23,135 nucleotides of DNA from Micrococcales bacterium (GTDB taxonomy: Bacteria; Actinomycetota; Actinomycetes; S36-B12; UBA10799). Every line of letters starts with the position of its first letter. The stretch's first letter is position 1. The notes under the pieces are model-generated. The model saw only the letters and a program-made list of their open reading frames with translations. It did no database searches and was not told the DNA's origin. Made by a program: the position numbers and the translations under genes. Shown piece after piece: positions 9,173-19,041 of this stretch. The stretch spans positions 1 through 23,135 of the forward strand of contig JADJCR010000017.1 of assembly GCA_016703125.1 (NCBI GenBank), read 5' to 3'.

Positions 9173-11223
9173 TCAGATTCCCTCGTCGTGCACGCCCACC
9201 GAGTCGAACTCCACCGTCCCGCCCGGGAGTTGCCAGTACTTCAGCCGCCGCGCCGACGGGGTGTTCACCTGCAGGCTGCACCTCCACGCGGCACCCCCAT
9301 CGGCCCGGGTCTCCTGCGGTCCGGCAGGTCCGGCCCGCCATGGATGGAGCTGGCGGCCGGACATCGATCGCACCAGCCCGGTGAGCACCTCGACAAGCAC
9401 ATCCACGACCTTGTCCCGCGCCACGCCCTTGAGGTCATCCAGCGAATCGAGGAATCTCGGCCCGAGCCGATACTCCGCGAGTGGCAGTTCCGCCCGTTGG
9501 GATTCCGGTATCCGATGCAGGTACTGCAGCCGGATCTCGTGCCGCAGTTGCTCGCCCGGATCGTTGAACACCCCCACCCCACGCGCTCGATCGTCCATCT
9601 CCTGGGCACGCCTGATCGCCTGCTTGGCCTTCTTGTCAGCGTCGCGCAGGCTGCGGCGCAGCCGGGCAGCTTCGGCCTTCGCTGCGGCCAGCTCAGCCTC
9701 CGCCTTCGCCAGGCGGGTATCCAGCAGAGTGCGCTCACGGTTGGCGGCCTGCAACTGCCCGAGCCTGGCAGGATCGGGAGTAGCCGACCTCACCGGTGCC
9801 GGAGCCACCACCTCTTCAAGAACCACCGGTTCCGGGGCCACCGCCTCCGCCGGTTCCTCGTCCTCGATCAGGTCCTCGAACCAGCCAGGGCGGACCACCG
9901 GGAATCACCGGGACCGCAGGCACGGGCGACTCGTCGGTGTCCGGCAACCGGCACTCCAGCGTGTCACCGTCGGCGTGGATCTGAACAGCGACGACATCAC
10001 CGGCGTCGATCATTGGCCAGGACCACCGAGCCATCGGAGTAGGCCGACCTGACGCGCTGCATCGGATCATCGGGGATCTCGGCGATTTGGAACTGACTGA
10101 TTGGCCCGCCCCTGCCGTCCAGGTACCCCGACAGACGCTGTCCTTTGACCACCAACCGATCAGCCGCGACGCCCGGGCGGATGGTCGCGGCCAGCGCCAC
10201 CGCCTGCCCACCATCGGGCACCTTCAGCAGGACGTGGAACTCGCCCATGGGGCCCTCGACGATCGCCTGACACCGTCTGGCCTTTCGCCTGGGTGCCGCT
10301 GGCGTCAACAACCCGGCGGCGTGGGCAGCCGACAGGCCCGCCTCGATCACCTCCGTGGTGATCCGCCGCGCACCGATCCCGTCCCAGCAGAACTTCAGCG
10401 GCGCCCTGGTCTCGTCCTGCAGCCAGTCCAGTTCAACCGGATAGACCCGCGCCGCGCCGCCGAACACCCGGAGCCGGTCTGGCATGGCACCGGTGAACGC
10501 CCACGACGCCTCGCCCTGATGAGCCGGCATACCCCAACCAGTCCATCGAGGTCGCTGGCGATGCGTTCGGCATCCAGATAGGGGCCTCGCCCGTCGCGTT
10601 CGTCACCACAACGACGGGAAACCGGCGGTTCGGATCCTGGAGGCGGTCTGCCATCGCCTCGGCGTCGCCCGGCGTCGCGATCCGCGCGACCCCCGATCTG
10701 GGCTTCGTCGCGGCCTGAAGTGGTGGGGCGGCTGGACGCGGGGGCACGGGAGCCAGCGGAGGACGCTGTTTGCGCTTCGGCTCCACGGAGCGGCGCAGGT
10801 GGTCGATGAGCGCGCCCGTCGCCTTGCCCGCCTCCTGCTTGCCCTGACACAGCACAAGTGGCGCCCCGAACGGGTTCCCTTCAGGTCAATACGCGGCGGG
10901 TAGACCCGGCCCTCCGCCGTAGACCTCCCAGTTGGCCGGCACGTAGTCGGCCAGCAGCCACGTCAGCTTGGTCCGCCGGATCACATACACGCTGGCATCC
11001 GACCGCGCGGCGGCCAACTCCTCGGCATCGATCCACGGCTCAGCATCATCCACCCCCGACGTCACCAGCACGACCGCAGTGGTGCGATGCGGCGACTGGA
11101 TCCAGGCCACCACGTCAGCCAGTCCAGATTCCGACCGCACCTCATCTGCCGCACTCCCGGACTCCGCACCCAACGGTGCGAACGTGACACTGCCCGGATC
11201 CGGAACCGCCGGCTTTTGGTCAT
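9173..11223 (-). CDS. Large hypothetical protein with duplicated N-terminal domain and coiled coil; first gene of the MoxR-VWA operon
   Basis: The start is the ATG at 11223, chosen for the upstream GGGAGGTCAG. The restored product is about 680 residues, broken by roughly seven indels (near 11190, 10900, 10585, 10520, 10015, 9897 among others). Two related N-terminal units are visible: VVLVTSG...PWIDAEELA...VYGGAGRVYPPRID (about 11090-10885) and VVVVTNA...PYLDAERIA...VFGGAARVYPVELDW (about 10625-10425). A mid domain follows with GEFHVLLKVPDGGQAVAL. Then comes an Ala/Glu/Lys-rich coiled coil (about 9740-9590, RLAKAEAELAAAKAEAARL) and a C-terminal domain with DKVVDVLVEVLTGL and SARRLKYWQLPGGTVEFDS. 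I know no named family. The C-terminal strand pattern is faintly RelE-like, which is speculation. It probably supplies a scaffold or target-recognition subunit for the ATPase encoded 63 bp downstream. Confidence 0.75.
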
Positions 11224-11372
11224 CTGACCTCCCACGTCATTGTGCAATCCGGGTCCGACATCTACGGTGTGCTGCATAAGAGCCGTGCCCCGCCCACACC
11301 ACCCCGGTCCCTTCCCCGATCCTGTCGCACCCGTCGGTTACGGTCGTTCAAACGGTTCCGAAGGCGGTGCTG
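11224..11372. promoter_or_regulatory. Divergent intergenic region between the MoxR-VWA operon and the Wadjet operon
   Basis: These 149 bp separate two divergent operons and must hold both promoters. The minus-strand ribosome binding site GGGAGGTCAG sits directly before the ATG at 11223. On the plus strand GAAGGCGG precedes the jetA start. I could not pick convincing -35/-10 pairs for either side, and see no strong inverted repeat. Confidence 0.5.
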
Positions 11373-12800
11373 ATGGACCACGACGGCCTCGTGGCACTGC
11401 GCCAGCACCACCCCTGCCTGGCAACTGCTGAGGGCGGACAACGCCCCCTGGTCGCGACCGTCCTGCACCGCATCTTCGTGGCGGAGAACGCCCGCACCAT
11501 CTCCCGGACCGCACCTGGCCGAGGCGCTCGACGACGACCTGCACCGGCTCCGGCTGGAGGACCCCGGCGCGTACCCGAAGGACGCACCGGCCTACCCTCG
11601 CGGACTGGTCGGCGCCTGAGCGCGGCTGGCTGCGCAAGTTCTATCCGGAGAACTCCGACGCCCCACTTCGACCTGACCCCGGCGGCGGAGAAGGCGCTGG
11701 CGTGGCTCGGGTCGCTGGGCGAGCGGTCATTCGTCGGAACCGAGTCGCGCCTGATGACGATGTACGCGCTGCTGGAACAGATGGTCGAGGGCACGCAGGC
11801 CGATCCGGCCGAGCGCATCCGGCCTCGAGCAGCGCCGCGACGCGATCGACGCGGAGATCGAGCGGATTCGCGCCGGCGAGATCCAGATGCTGGATGACAC
11901 CGGCCTGCGCGACCGCTACCAGCAGTTCACCGCGACCGCGCGCGCCCTCCTCAGCGACTTCAGGGAGGTCGAGGAGAACTTTCGCATGCTGGACCGCACC
12001 GTTCGGGAGAAGATCGCCGCTTGGCAGGGTCCGCGTGGGCAACTGCTGGATCAGGTACTCGGGGAGCGCGACGCGATCGCCGACTCTGACCAGGGCGTGA
12101 GCTTCGCGGCGTTCTGGAACTTCCTGATGTCCTCGCAAAGGCAGGACGACTTGACCGCATGCTGGAATCCGTCCTGGCCCAACCCGCCCTGAACGGCGCC
12201 GACCAGCAGATGCGTTACGTGGTCAGCGACTGGTTGAAGGCCGGTGACGCCGTGCAGCGCACCGTCGCGCACCTGTCCCGGCAGTTGCGGCGCTTCCTCG
12301 ACGACCAGGCCTACCTGCAGAACCGCCGCATCGCCGAACTCATCAGGGAGATCGAAGCGGCTGCGCTGAACGTCCGGGACGGCCACCTCCGGGGCGTTCG
12401 CAGAGATCCCCGGAGTGCGCGCGGACGTGTCGATGCCCATGTCCAGGTTCTGCACGACGCCTCTGACCCCGTGCACTTGGCGGAGGTGGAGGTGGTCGAG
12501 GCCGACGACGAGGTCGAGCTCGACGCCCCTGTTCAACTACTTCATGGTCGACACGACGCGGTTGCGCAGCGCGATCGACGAATCGCTGCAGGACGCCGAC
12601 TGTGTGACGCTGCGCGGGGTGATCGAGACCACGGCTGCCGCAGGGCCCGGCCGAACTGGTCAACTACCTCAAACCCGCCGACGACGACCCGCGGGGTGCC
12701 TTTGTCGACGACGGCACCGAGACAATTCCTGACAGCAGACGACCGGCAGGTGGCGGCGGACATTCCCACCGTGATCTTCGTGAGGAACGCCGATGGATGA
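11373..12800 (+). CDS. jetA: Wadjet subunit JetA (DUF3375, MukF/kleisin-like)
   Basis: JetA is the kleisin-like (MukF-type) subunit of the type I Wadjet complex, bridging the SMC-like JetC dimer. Restored across frames it reads MDHDGLVALRQHHP, WQLLRAD, LHRIFVAENARTIS, RGWLRKFYPE, PHFDLTPAAEKALAWL, SFVGTESRL, LLSDFREVEENFR, ERDAIADSDQG and RRFLDDQAYLQNRRI; these are the DUF3375 hallmarks in order. Length is about 476 codons, normal for the family. A GTG two codons upstream (11367) is an alternative start; the ATG was preferred because of its spacing to GAAGGCGG. At least eight indels break the frame. The stop overlaps the jetB start by 8 nt. Identity is secure from both family motifs and operon order. 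Confidence 0.93.
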
Positions 12801-13361
12801 GCCGAGGATCGCCGAGGCGGCCGTGCCGCTGCTCAAAGGGGTCGTCTACGCCGACTCGCACCCGGCTGCGTGGAACGCCCTGCTGACCATCCCCAACCAG
12901 GTGCGCGACCACCTGTCGGCGCTCGGCGTCGAGGTGATGATCGACGAGTCCGAGGGCTGGCGCCTTCCTTCGCAACGCACCCGCCGATCCGGACGGACCC
13001 GACCTGCCGCGGCTCGTCTCCCGCCGGCCGCTGACCTACCGGGTGAGCCTGCTGATCGTGCTGCTGCGCCGACGACTGCTGGAGTTGGACGGCCAAGGCG
13101 ACCAGACCCGCTTGATCATCACCCGACGAGGCCGTGGAACTGGTCCGCACCTACCACCCGGCACGTTCCAACGAGGCGAAACTGGCCGACGAGGTGGAGG
13201 CTGATCTGCGCAAGTCGCCGAACTGGGGTTCACCCGTTCCTGCGCGACCAGCCCCACACCTACGAGGTGCGCCGTATCATCAAGGCCTGCGTCGACGCCC
13301 AGTGGCTGGCGGACTTCCACGAGCAGTTGCAGCAGTACTCGTCGCGGGGAGCCGGGCATGA
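12793..13361 (+). CDS. jetB: Wadjet subunit JetB (DUF4194, MukE-like)
   Basis: JetB is the small winged-helix (MukE-like) partner of the kleisin in Wadjet. The ATG at 12793 lies inside the end of jetA. Visible stretches are AVPLLKGVVYADSHPAAWNA, VEVMIDESEGW, LPRLVSRRPLTYRVSLLIVL, LELDGQGDQTRLII, ARSNEAKLADEVEADLRK and HTYEVRRIIKACVDAQWLAD, which follow the DUF4194 pattern. About 190 residues is normal. Indels fall near 12968, 13125 and 13225. The open frame as printed runs on into jetC; the natural stop is probably the TGA in GCATGA at 13359-13361, overlapping the jetC start, but the exact 3' end depends on an unseen indel. Confidence 0.9.
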
Positions 13362-16300
13362 CACCGAACTCGACCTGCATGACGCGGCCACGACGGGCTT
13401 CCGCCTGCAACGCCTCGAGATCTTCAATTGGGGCACGTCCAACGAGCGGGTCTGGACTCTCGACCTCGACGGGGACAACACCCTGCTCACCGGTGACATC
13501 GGCTCGGGCAAAGTCCACTCTGGTCGACGCCATCACTACCCCTGCTGGTGCCGCCGGGGAAGGTCTCGTACAACAAGGCCGCTGGCGCGGAGTACCGAGA
13601 GCGGACGACCTCGTCGTACGTCCTGGCCACTTCAAGGCCGAGCGCACTGAGTCCAGCGGCGTCGCCTAAACCCGTGGCGCTGCGTGGCACCGGGAATACA
13701 GCGGTGCTGCTCGCCCGGTTCGCCAACACCGCCCTGCAGGAGACCGTCACCGTCGCGCAGGTCTTCTGGTTCGGCCGACCGTGCACCAGCCGTCACGCAT
13801 CTACGCGGTGTCGGGCACGGCGCTGGAGCATCACTGGGGATTTTGACGTGGGCAGCGATCTGTCCAACCTGCGCCGGCACCTGCGCGAGCGGGACACGAC
13901 GATGCACGACAGTTTCAGCAAAGTACAGCGCCGACTTCCGGCGCCGCCTGGGGATCACCACCCGCAGGCATTGGAACTGTTCCACCAGACGGTGTCGATG
14001 AAGTCGGTAGGGAATCTGACCGAGTTCGCCCGCACCCACATGCTCGAACCCGCCGACGTCGATGCCCGCATCGAGGCGCTGATCAAGCATTTGCGGACCT
14101 GAACCGCGCTCACGACCTCGTGGTCGACGCCCGGCAGCAGGTCGACGCGCTGACCCCGCTGGCGGCCAGGCCGACGACCACGACACGGTGGCCACGCAGG
14201 CCGAGCAGACTCCGGCGGTCCGCGACGCGCTGTCCCCTTACTTCGCCTTTGCGCCGGACCGAGTTGCTGACTGAGCGCATCGCCCGCCGGCAGGGGCGAG
14301 CGGGAGGGACTGCTGAACCGCAAGGCCGCCGCCGAGCAGAGCGTGCGCGCAGCGCGAGGAGCAGGAACCGCACGCGGCGATCCGGGAGAACGGCGGCGAG
14401 CGGCAGGAGCAACTCCAGTCCGACATCGCCGACCTGACAGCCGCCGACGCCAAACGGAGGCGCAATACGCCCTACGTGGGCTTGTGCCAGCAGGTCGGAG
14501 TGGCACCGGCCACCGACGAGCAGTCGCTGGTCCACCAGCAGCAGGAGCTCGCCGCCCTCAGCGAAGAACTCACCTCGGAGCGTGACCGCTTGGAGAACTC
14601 CGCCACGGAGCAGTCGGTGACCCGCGCGACGCGCGGACCCGGCTCGACGAGATCGAGATCGAGCCAGGGCCTGGCCGACCGCAGCAGCAGCATCGACCAG
14701 ACGATGATCCTCCTGCGCGCCCGGCTGTGCGAGGGGACCGGGCTGGAGCCGGCGGATGCCATTCGCCGGAGAGCTGCTACGGGTCTCCGACGAGTCATGG
14801 AGCGGCCGCCGAGCGCCTGCTGCGCGGTTTCGCCCTGTCGCCGCTGGTGAGCGACGAGGACTACGCGGCCGTGGCCGGGTGGTGACCAGACCGACCTGCG
14901 CGGACGCCTGGTCTACTACCGGGTCCGCGAGGGCGCGCGGGTGCCGGCGGTCACCGACCCGCGTTCGCTGGTCCACAAGCTCGAGGTGCGCCCGGGCACG
15001 GTGTTCAGCGACTGGCTCGGCGCGGAGGTCCAGAAGCGCTTGACGTAGCGTGCGCGACCTCCCCGACGAGTTCCCGCATCGAGCGGCGGGCGCTGACCCG
15101 CAACGGTCAGATCAAGGGTGGCGGGAGCGCCACGAGAAGGACGACCGGCGGCGCCTGGGTGATCGCCGCTGGTACGTCCTCGGTTGGGACAACACCGCCA
15201 AGCGCAAGACGATGGAGCGGCAGCGTTCCGAGGCGGCGGCGCTGGTGGACCGGCAGGCGCACGAGCAGGAGGGGATCCGCGCCCATCAGCGCTCCCTGGA
15301 CGTGCGCGCCCAGCAGATCGCCGTGCAACGACACCCTCAAGCACCTCAACCAGCGGCTCGAACAGGTTCTGACCGAGTTGCGTTCCCTGGAGGCCGCACG
15401 CATCGAACTCGAAAACGCAGGACGCGGTACTGGTCGACCGGATCGACAGGACGAACAGGACCTCGAGGAACTGCGCAGCAGCCGCTGGCGACACCCGAGC
15501 AGCGCGGGCTGGTGCAGCCGTTCGAGCGGAGAACCTGCAGGTGGGACCTGGCGAAAGTGCCGAGCGCACGATCCGCCTCGAGTTGCAGACCACCATCGAC
15601 CGGCTCGACGAGCGGGCCAAGCGCCTCAACACCTCGATCGTGGCGGCGATGGGCGAGTTCCGGAACCGGTGGCCAATGCAGACCCAGGACATGGACACCG
15701 CGGTGGAGGCCGGCCACGAGTACCGCGGGAGCTGCTGCAGCGCCTCCTCGACGATGACCTCGCCCCGCTTCGAGGACGCGTTCGCCAGCGCCTTGAACAC
15801 CCACGCCATCCGGGAGGTGGTCGGGTTCCGCACCGCGCGGAGTGGCCCGTGGAGACATCAAGCGCCGCATCGGCGACATCAACACGTCCCTGCGCGACAT
15901 CCCCGTACCAGCCGCACACCTACATCCGCCTGGAGCCGACCGGTTCCACCGACGCCGACGTCCGGGAGTTCCGCCAGCAGTTGCGCGCCTGTACCGAGGA
16001 CATCGTCACTGGTCCGCCGACGACCACTACCCGAGCAGAAGTTCCTGCAGGTCAAGGACATCGTCAGCCGGCTGCAGGGCTGGAGGCCGCACCGCGGAGG
16101 ACAGCGGTGGACCGCGAAGGTGACCGACGCGCGCAACTGGTTCACCTTCGCCGCCAGTGAGCGGCCAAGCGCCGACGACCGGAACACGAGCACTACGCGG
16201 ACCCGGAGGCAAGTCCGGCGGCCAGAAGGAGAAACTGGCCTACACGATCCTGGCGGCGAGCCTCGCCTATCAGTTCGGCCTGGTCAGCGGCCGGCAGACC

Positions 16301-16555
16301 CGTAGCTTCCGGTTCGTGGTCATCGACGAGGCGTTCGGCCGCGGTTCCGACGAGTCCGCGCGGTTCGGCTTGGAACTGTTCCGGCGACTGGACCTGCAAC
16401 TATTGGTCGTCACCCCGATGCAGAAGATCCACATCATCGAGCCGTACGTCGCCCACGTCGGCTTCACCCACAACGAGGGCGGCGTCACCTCGAAGCTGCG
16501 CAACCTCACGATCGAGCAGTACCGCGAAGGCAGGCACCCGTGGCAGGGTCCCTGA
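13358..16555 (+). CDS. jetC: Wadjet subunit JetC (SbcC/MukB-like SMC ATPase)
   Basis: JetC is the SMC-like motor that extrudes DNA loops and lets Wadjet sense small circular DNA. The start is ATG 13358 in an ATGA overlap. Its N-terminal head reads GFRLQRLEIFNWGTSNERVW, then Walker A GDIGSGKSTLVDAI (about 13485-13525, split by an extra base), KVSYNKAAGAEYRERT, ALELFHQTVSMKSVGNLTEF and HMLEPADVDARI. A long Glu/Gln/Arg-rich coiled coil spans about 14100-15640 and includes a central region with VSDEDYAAVAGW. The C-terminal head has RNWFTF, GGKSGGQKEKLAYTILAA (ABC signature, about 16203-16250), Walker B FRFVVIDEAFGRGSDE (about 16308-16355) and VVTPMQKIHIIEPYV. About 1,066 residues is close to the usual length. 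It is heavily frameshifted, with around fifteen indels, but no domain is missing. Confidence 0.93.
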
Positions 16556-17657
16556 CCTGGACCACCCCCGCGGACATCCACCGGATCCTCCTCAGACAGT
16601 GGGAATCCGGCCGCCTGCTGCAGGGCCGGGTCCCGGGGCACACCGGCGTCGAGTTCCCGCTGCGCATCCCCCTTCGGCGGCCCCGGGCGGCCGACCTCCC
16701 GGGACTGGGAGGCGGTGCGGGGCTGGGCGGCGACCCTCATGCGGGCCACCGATCTGCGCATCGAGACCCAGCGATCGGCCATCGCGTCCTGGGCACGCAG
16801 TCGCTGCCGTCGCGGTGGATCGACACCGCGCAGGACGCGCTGACCCTGATCCGGCGGACCCGGCAGGCGGCGCGCTTCGACCAACTCATCGCTGCGACGG
16901 CCCCGCAGAACCTGGACTGGCTGCCCGGCATCCCCTGCACCTGCTCGAGATCGGCGACGACTGGGCTGCCATCCAGTCGGCCGCAGCCTGGCTGCACGCC
17001 CACCCCGACCCCGGCATCTACGTGCGCCAGACGGACATCCCCGGCGTGCACACGAAGATCATGGAACAGCACAAGCGCGTCCTCGGCGATCTGGTCCCCG
17101 GCCGCGCCACGGCCGGACCCGGTTGGTTCGAGCGGCGCTACGGCTTCCTCATCGCGCCGGCGACCGTGCGCTTCGGGTCCTCGACGACGCCCTGTGCCTC
17201 CTGCCGGGCGTGCGGGACATGGCCCTGCCAGCGCCGGACTTCCCGCGCCTGTGTCCCCGGCGCACACCGTGTTCGTCACCGAGAACCTCACCAACTTCCT
17301 GGCGTTCCCACCAGCCCCGGACGCGCTAGTGGTCTTCGGTGCGGGCAACGAGGCACCTGAACTCCTGGCGGGCCTGTCCGCGCGGCGGGTCGTCTACACC
17401 GGCGACCTCGACACCCACGGCCTGGCGATCCTCGACCGGTTCCGCGCCCACCTCCCGCACACGCAAAGCATCCTCATGGACCTGGCCACGTTGCAGGCGC
17501 ACCGCGAGATGTGGGTGAGCGAGAAGACCCAGATCACCCGCGAACTGCCCCAATTGCTCCCGATGAGCAGGCCCTCTACGACGCGTTGCGGCAGAACGTG
17601 TACGGCGACCATGTGCGGCTGGAGCAGGAGCGGATCCGGTTCAGCGAGGTGCGATGA
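16540..17657 (+). CDS. jetD: Wadjet nuclease subunit JetD (DUF3322 + DUF2220/TOPRIM)
   Basis: JetD is the nuclease that cuts plasmid DNA once the Wadjet motor has extruded it. A GTG at 16540 overlaps the end of jetC by 16 nt and gives VAGSLTWTTPADIHR. The N-terminal DUF3322 part has RLLQGR, EFPLRIPL, LPSRWIDTAQDAL and GVHTKIMEQHKRVLGDL. The C-terminal TOPRIM-like DUF2220 part has VFVTENLTNFLAFP (about 17271-17310), VVFGAGNEAPEL, VVYTGDLDTHGLAILDRF (about 17390-17440) and LMDLATLQAHREMWVSE. The acidic TOPRIM residues (E in TEN, both D in GDLD) are present, so the nuclease looks competent. The family end is restored as YGDHVRLEQERIRFSEVR. Length is about 372 codons, with several indels. It ends 23 bp from the convergent next gene. 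Confidence 0.92.
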
Positions 17658-17680
17658 GGTGGGCGGGTCGCGGGGACAAC

Positions 17681-18223
17681 CTAGGAATCGCGCACGTCTC
17701 GTAGTGACTCGGGGTAGGGCAGCGCCCGGAGATCCTTGTCACGCTTGGACTCGATGATGTCGTCCAGGGAATCGACCCTGATGACCATCCCGTCAGCGAT
17801 CTCCTCCGAGGACGCATGCTCCTCCCACTGCTGGTAGGCGCGGGTACCGGGTCGCCCTCTGAGTCCCCGAGTGCCCGGAAGGCGTCGGCAAGGCACCACA
17901 ACGCGCCGGCCGCCTCTCTGGTCTGGCCCGCCTGTTCATGACCGTGCGCCGCTTCCCGGTACAGGTGGATCGCGGCGGGGTAGTCCTCCGAGTAGAAGGC
18001 GGCAGCGCCCTGCAGGCGGAGGGCCTCAGCAGACATCCGGTAGTCATCGAGTTGCTCTGCCACGGCCTGGGCTCCCTGCCACAGGGTCGTGGCCCTGTCG
18101 TAGACACCTCTCCGAGAGGCGCGGCCACCCAGTTCGAAGAGGATCTCGAGTCGGTCCCGGCCTTCCGCATCCGCGATGCCTCGACCAGAGATCCTCATCG
18201 GGCAACTGCTGCAGATCGTCCAT
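17681..18223 (-). CDS. Small TPR-like protein of unknown role
   Basis: The ATG at 18223 follows GGGGGATTCAG; the product begins MDDLQQLPDEDLWS. After an indel near 18180 come helical pairs with TPR spacing: DRLEILFELGGRASRRGVYD, ALRLQGAAAFYSEDYPAAIH, YREAAHGHEQAG and ALWCLADAFRALGD. A second indel near 17850 leads to VIRVDSLDDIIESKRDKDLR and ALPYPESLRDV. The tail resembles the closing helix motif of nucleotidyltransferase-fold antitoxins (DxIxSKxxxxxKDLxxLP), but no catalytic nucleotidyltransferase motif is seen upstream. About 180 residues, cytoplasmic. It is convergent with jetD and divergent from the paralogue pair. The function is unknown. Confidence 0.72.
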
Positions 18224-18319
18224 CTGAATCCCCCATTCGCAGGCAGAGTAGCCGAGACTAGTGACAACGTGAGTCGCCGTGCGCGATGGAGCGCTGGCCG
18301 GGGTGCCGCTCGACGAGGT

Positions 18320-18345
18320 TGTGGATAGCCAGCGGCTCGTCCACA
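18320..18345. promoter_or_regulatory. Inverted repeat in a divergent intergenic region; possible operator
   Basis: TGTGGA at 18320-18325 and TCCACA at 18340-18345 are perfect 6-nt inverted arms 14 nt apart, within the 172-bp gap between two divergent genes. The first arm, in TTGTGGATAG, also resembles a DnaA box half. The short arms mean chance is possible. Confidence 0.25.
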
Positions 18346-18395
18346 GATCCGCACGCGACCCCCTGCCACCGGCGGATCCGTAGTTGCCTACAGGT

Positions 18396-19026
18396 ATGCA
18401 CCTGACAGCGTGGCTCATCGGCGATGACAGCCAGAGCATCCTCGACGACCTGACGGCCCCCGACGGCGATCCCCGGGCGCAGATCTGGGTGCCACTCGAT
18501 TCGACGACCAACACGACATCACCGCAATTGCGGAGGTACTGGATCGGCGTGGGCGCACTGCACCACCGAGGGTGAGCAGTGGGTCGACTTCGCGGTGCCC
18601 GCGGACACGATCCTGGCGACCATCGGTGCGCAGGCCCTGGCCCACCCGAAGTCGCTCACACACGGCAAGGCACTGCTGTCGGATGTCCAGACGCGCGACG
18701 GCGTACTCATGGCCATGGTGCCCCGATACTTCAGCACGGTCGCGACGCAGTGGACGTTCGAGCAGGTCGGACAGGACCCGCTGATCACCCGGCGTGGCAA
18801 GGAGACGACGCACGTGACTGTCGGAGAACTCGACCTGAAGACCTCGTTCCGCAGGGACAACAGCGAACCCCAACTCGTCATCGACCACCGCGGACCGCGC
18901 CTGCTCCAGCGGGACAGGAGCCGCTACTACAACGTCTCCGGATGGCAGGACGCCAACCGTGTCATGACCGAGATCCGTCAGTTGCCGTCAGCAACCCCCA
19001 TCCTCTGCGCCTGGTGCGCCGACTGA
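18396..19026 (+). CDS. Hypothetical protein, first of a tandem paralogue pair
   Basis: Begins MHLTAWLIGDDSQSILDDLT and ends CAWCAD at TGA 19024-19026, about 210 residues with one or two indels near 18525-18575. Landmarks are AQIWVPLDSTTN, EQWVDFAVPADTILATIGAQ, LSDVQTRDGVLMAMVPRYFS, TVATQWTFEQVGQDP, HVTVGELDLKTSF, PRLLQRDRSRYYNVSGW and LPSATPILCAWC. No signal peptide, membrane segment or recognisable catalytic motif. The start at ATG 18396 was chosen because it aligns with the start of the next gene; its ribosome binding site is weak. A TTG at 18384 would add four residues. It aligns end to end with the following gene, 15 bp downstream. Confidence 0.75.
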
Positions 19027-19041
19027 CCACGGAGAACGACC

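Noticed and set aside
12793..13650. A single open frame running from jetB into the jetC Walker A region, suggesting a JetB-JetC fusion
   Set aside because: The ATGA start of jetC lies within it, the frame leaves both families' sequence at several points, and frameshifts are common here; a lost or gained base explains the run-through.
18315..18350. Replication origin or DnaA-box cluster
   Set aside because: Only one weak TTGTGGATAG-like half site plus a TCCACA; no cluster, AT-rich region or dnaA/dnaN neighbours.
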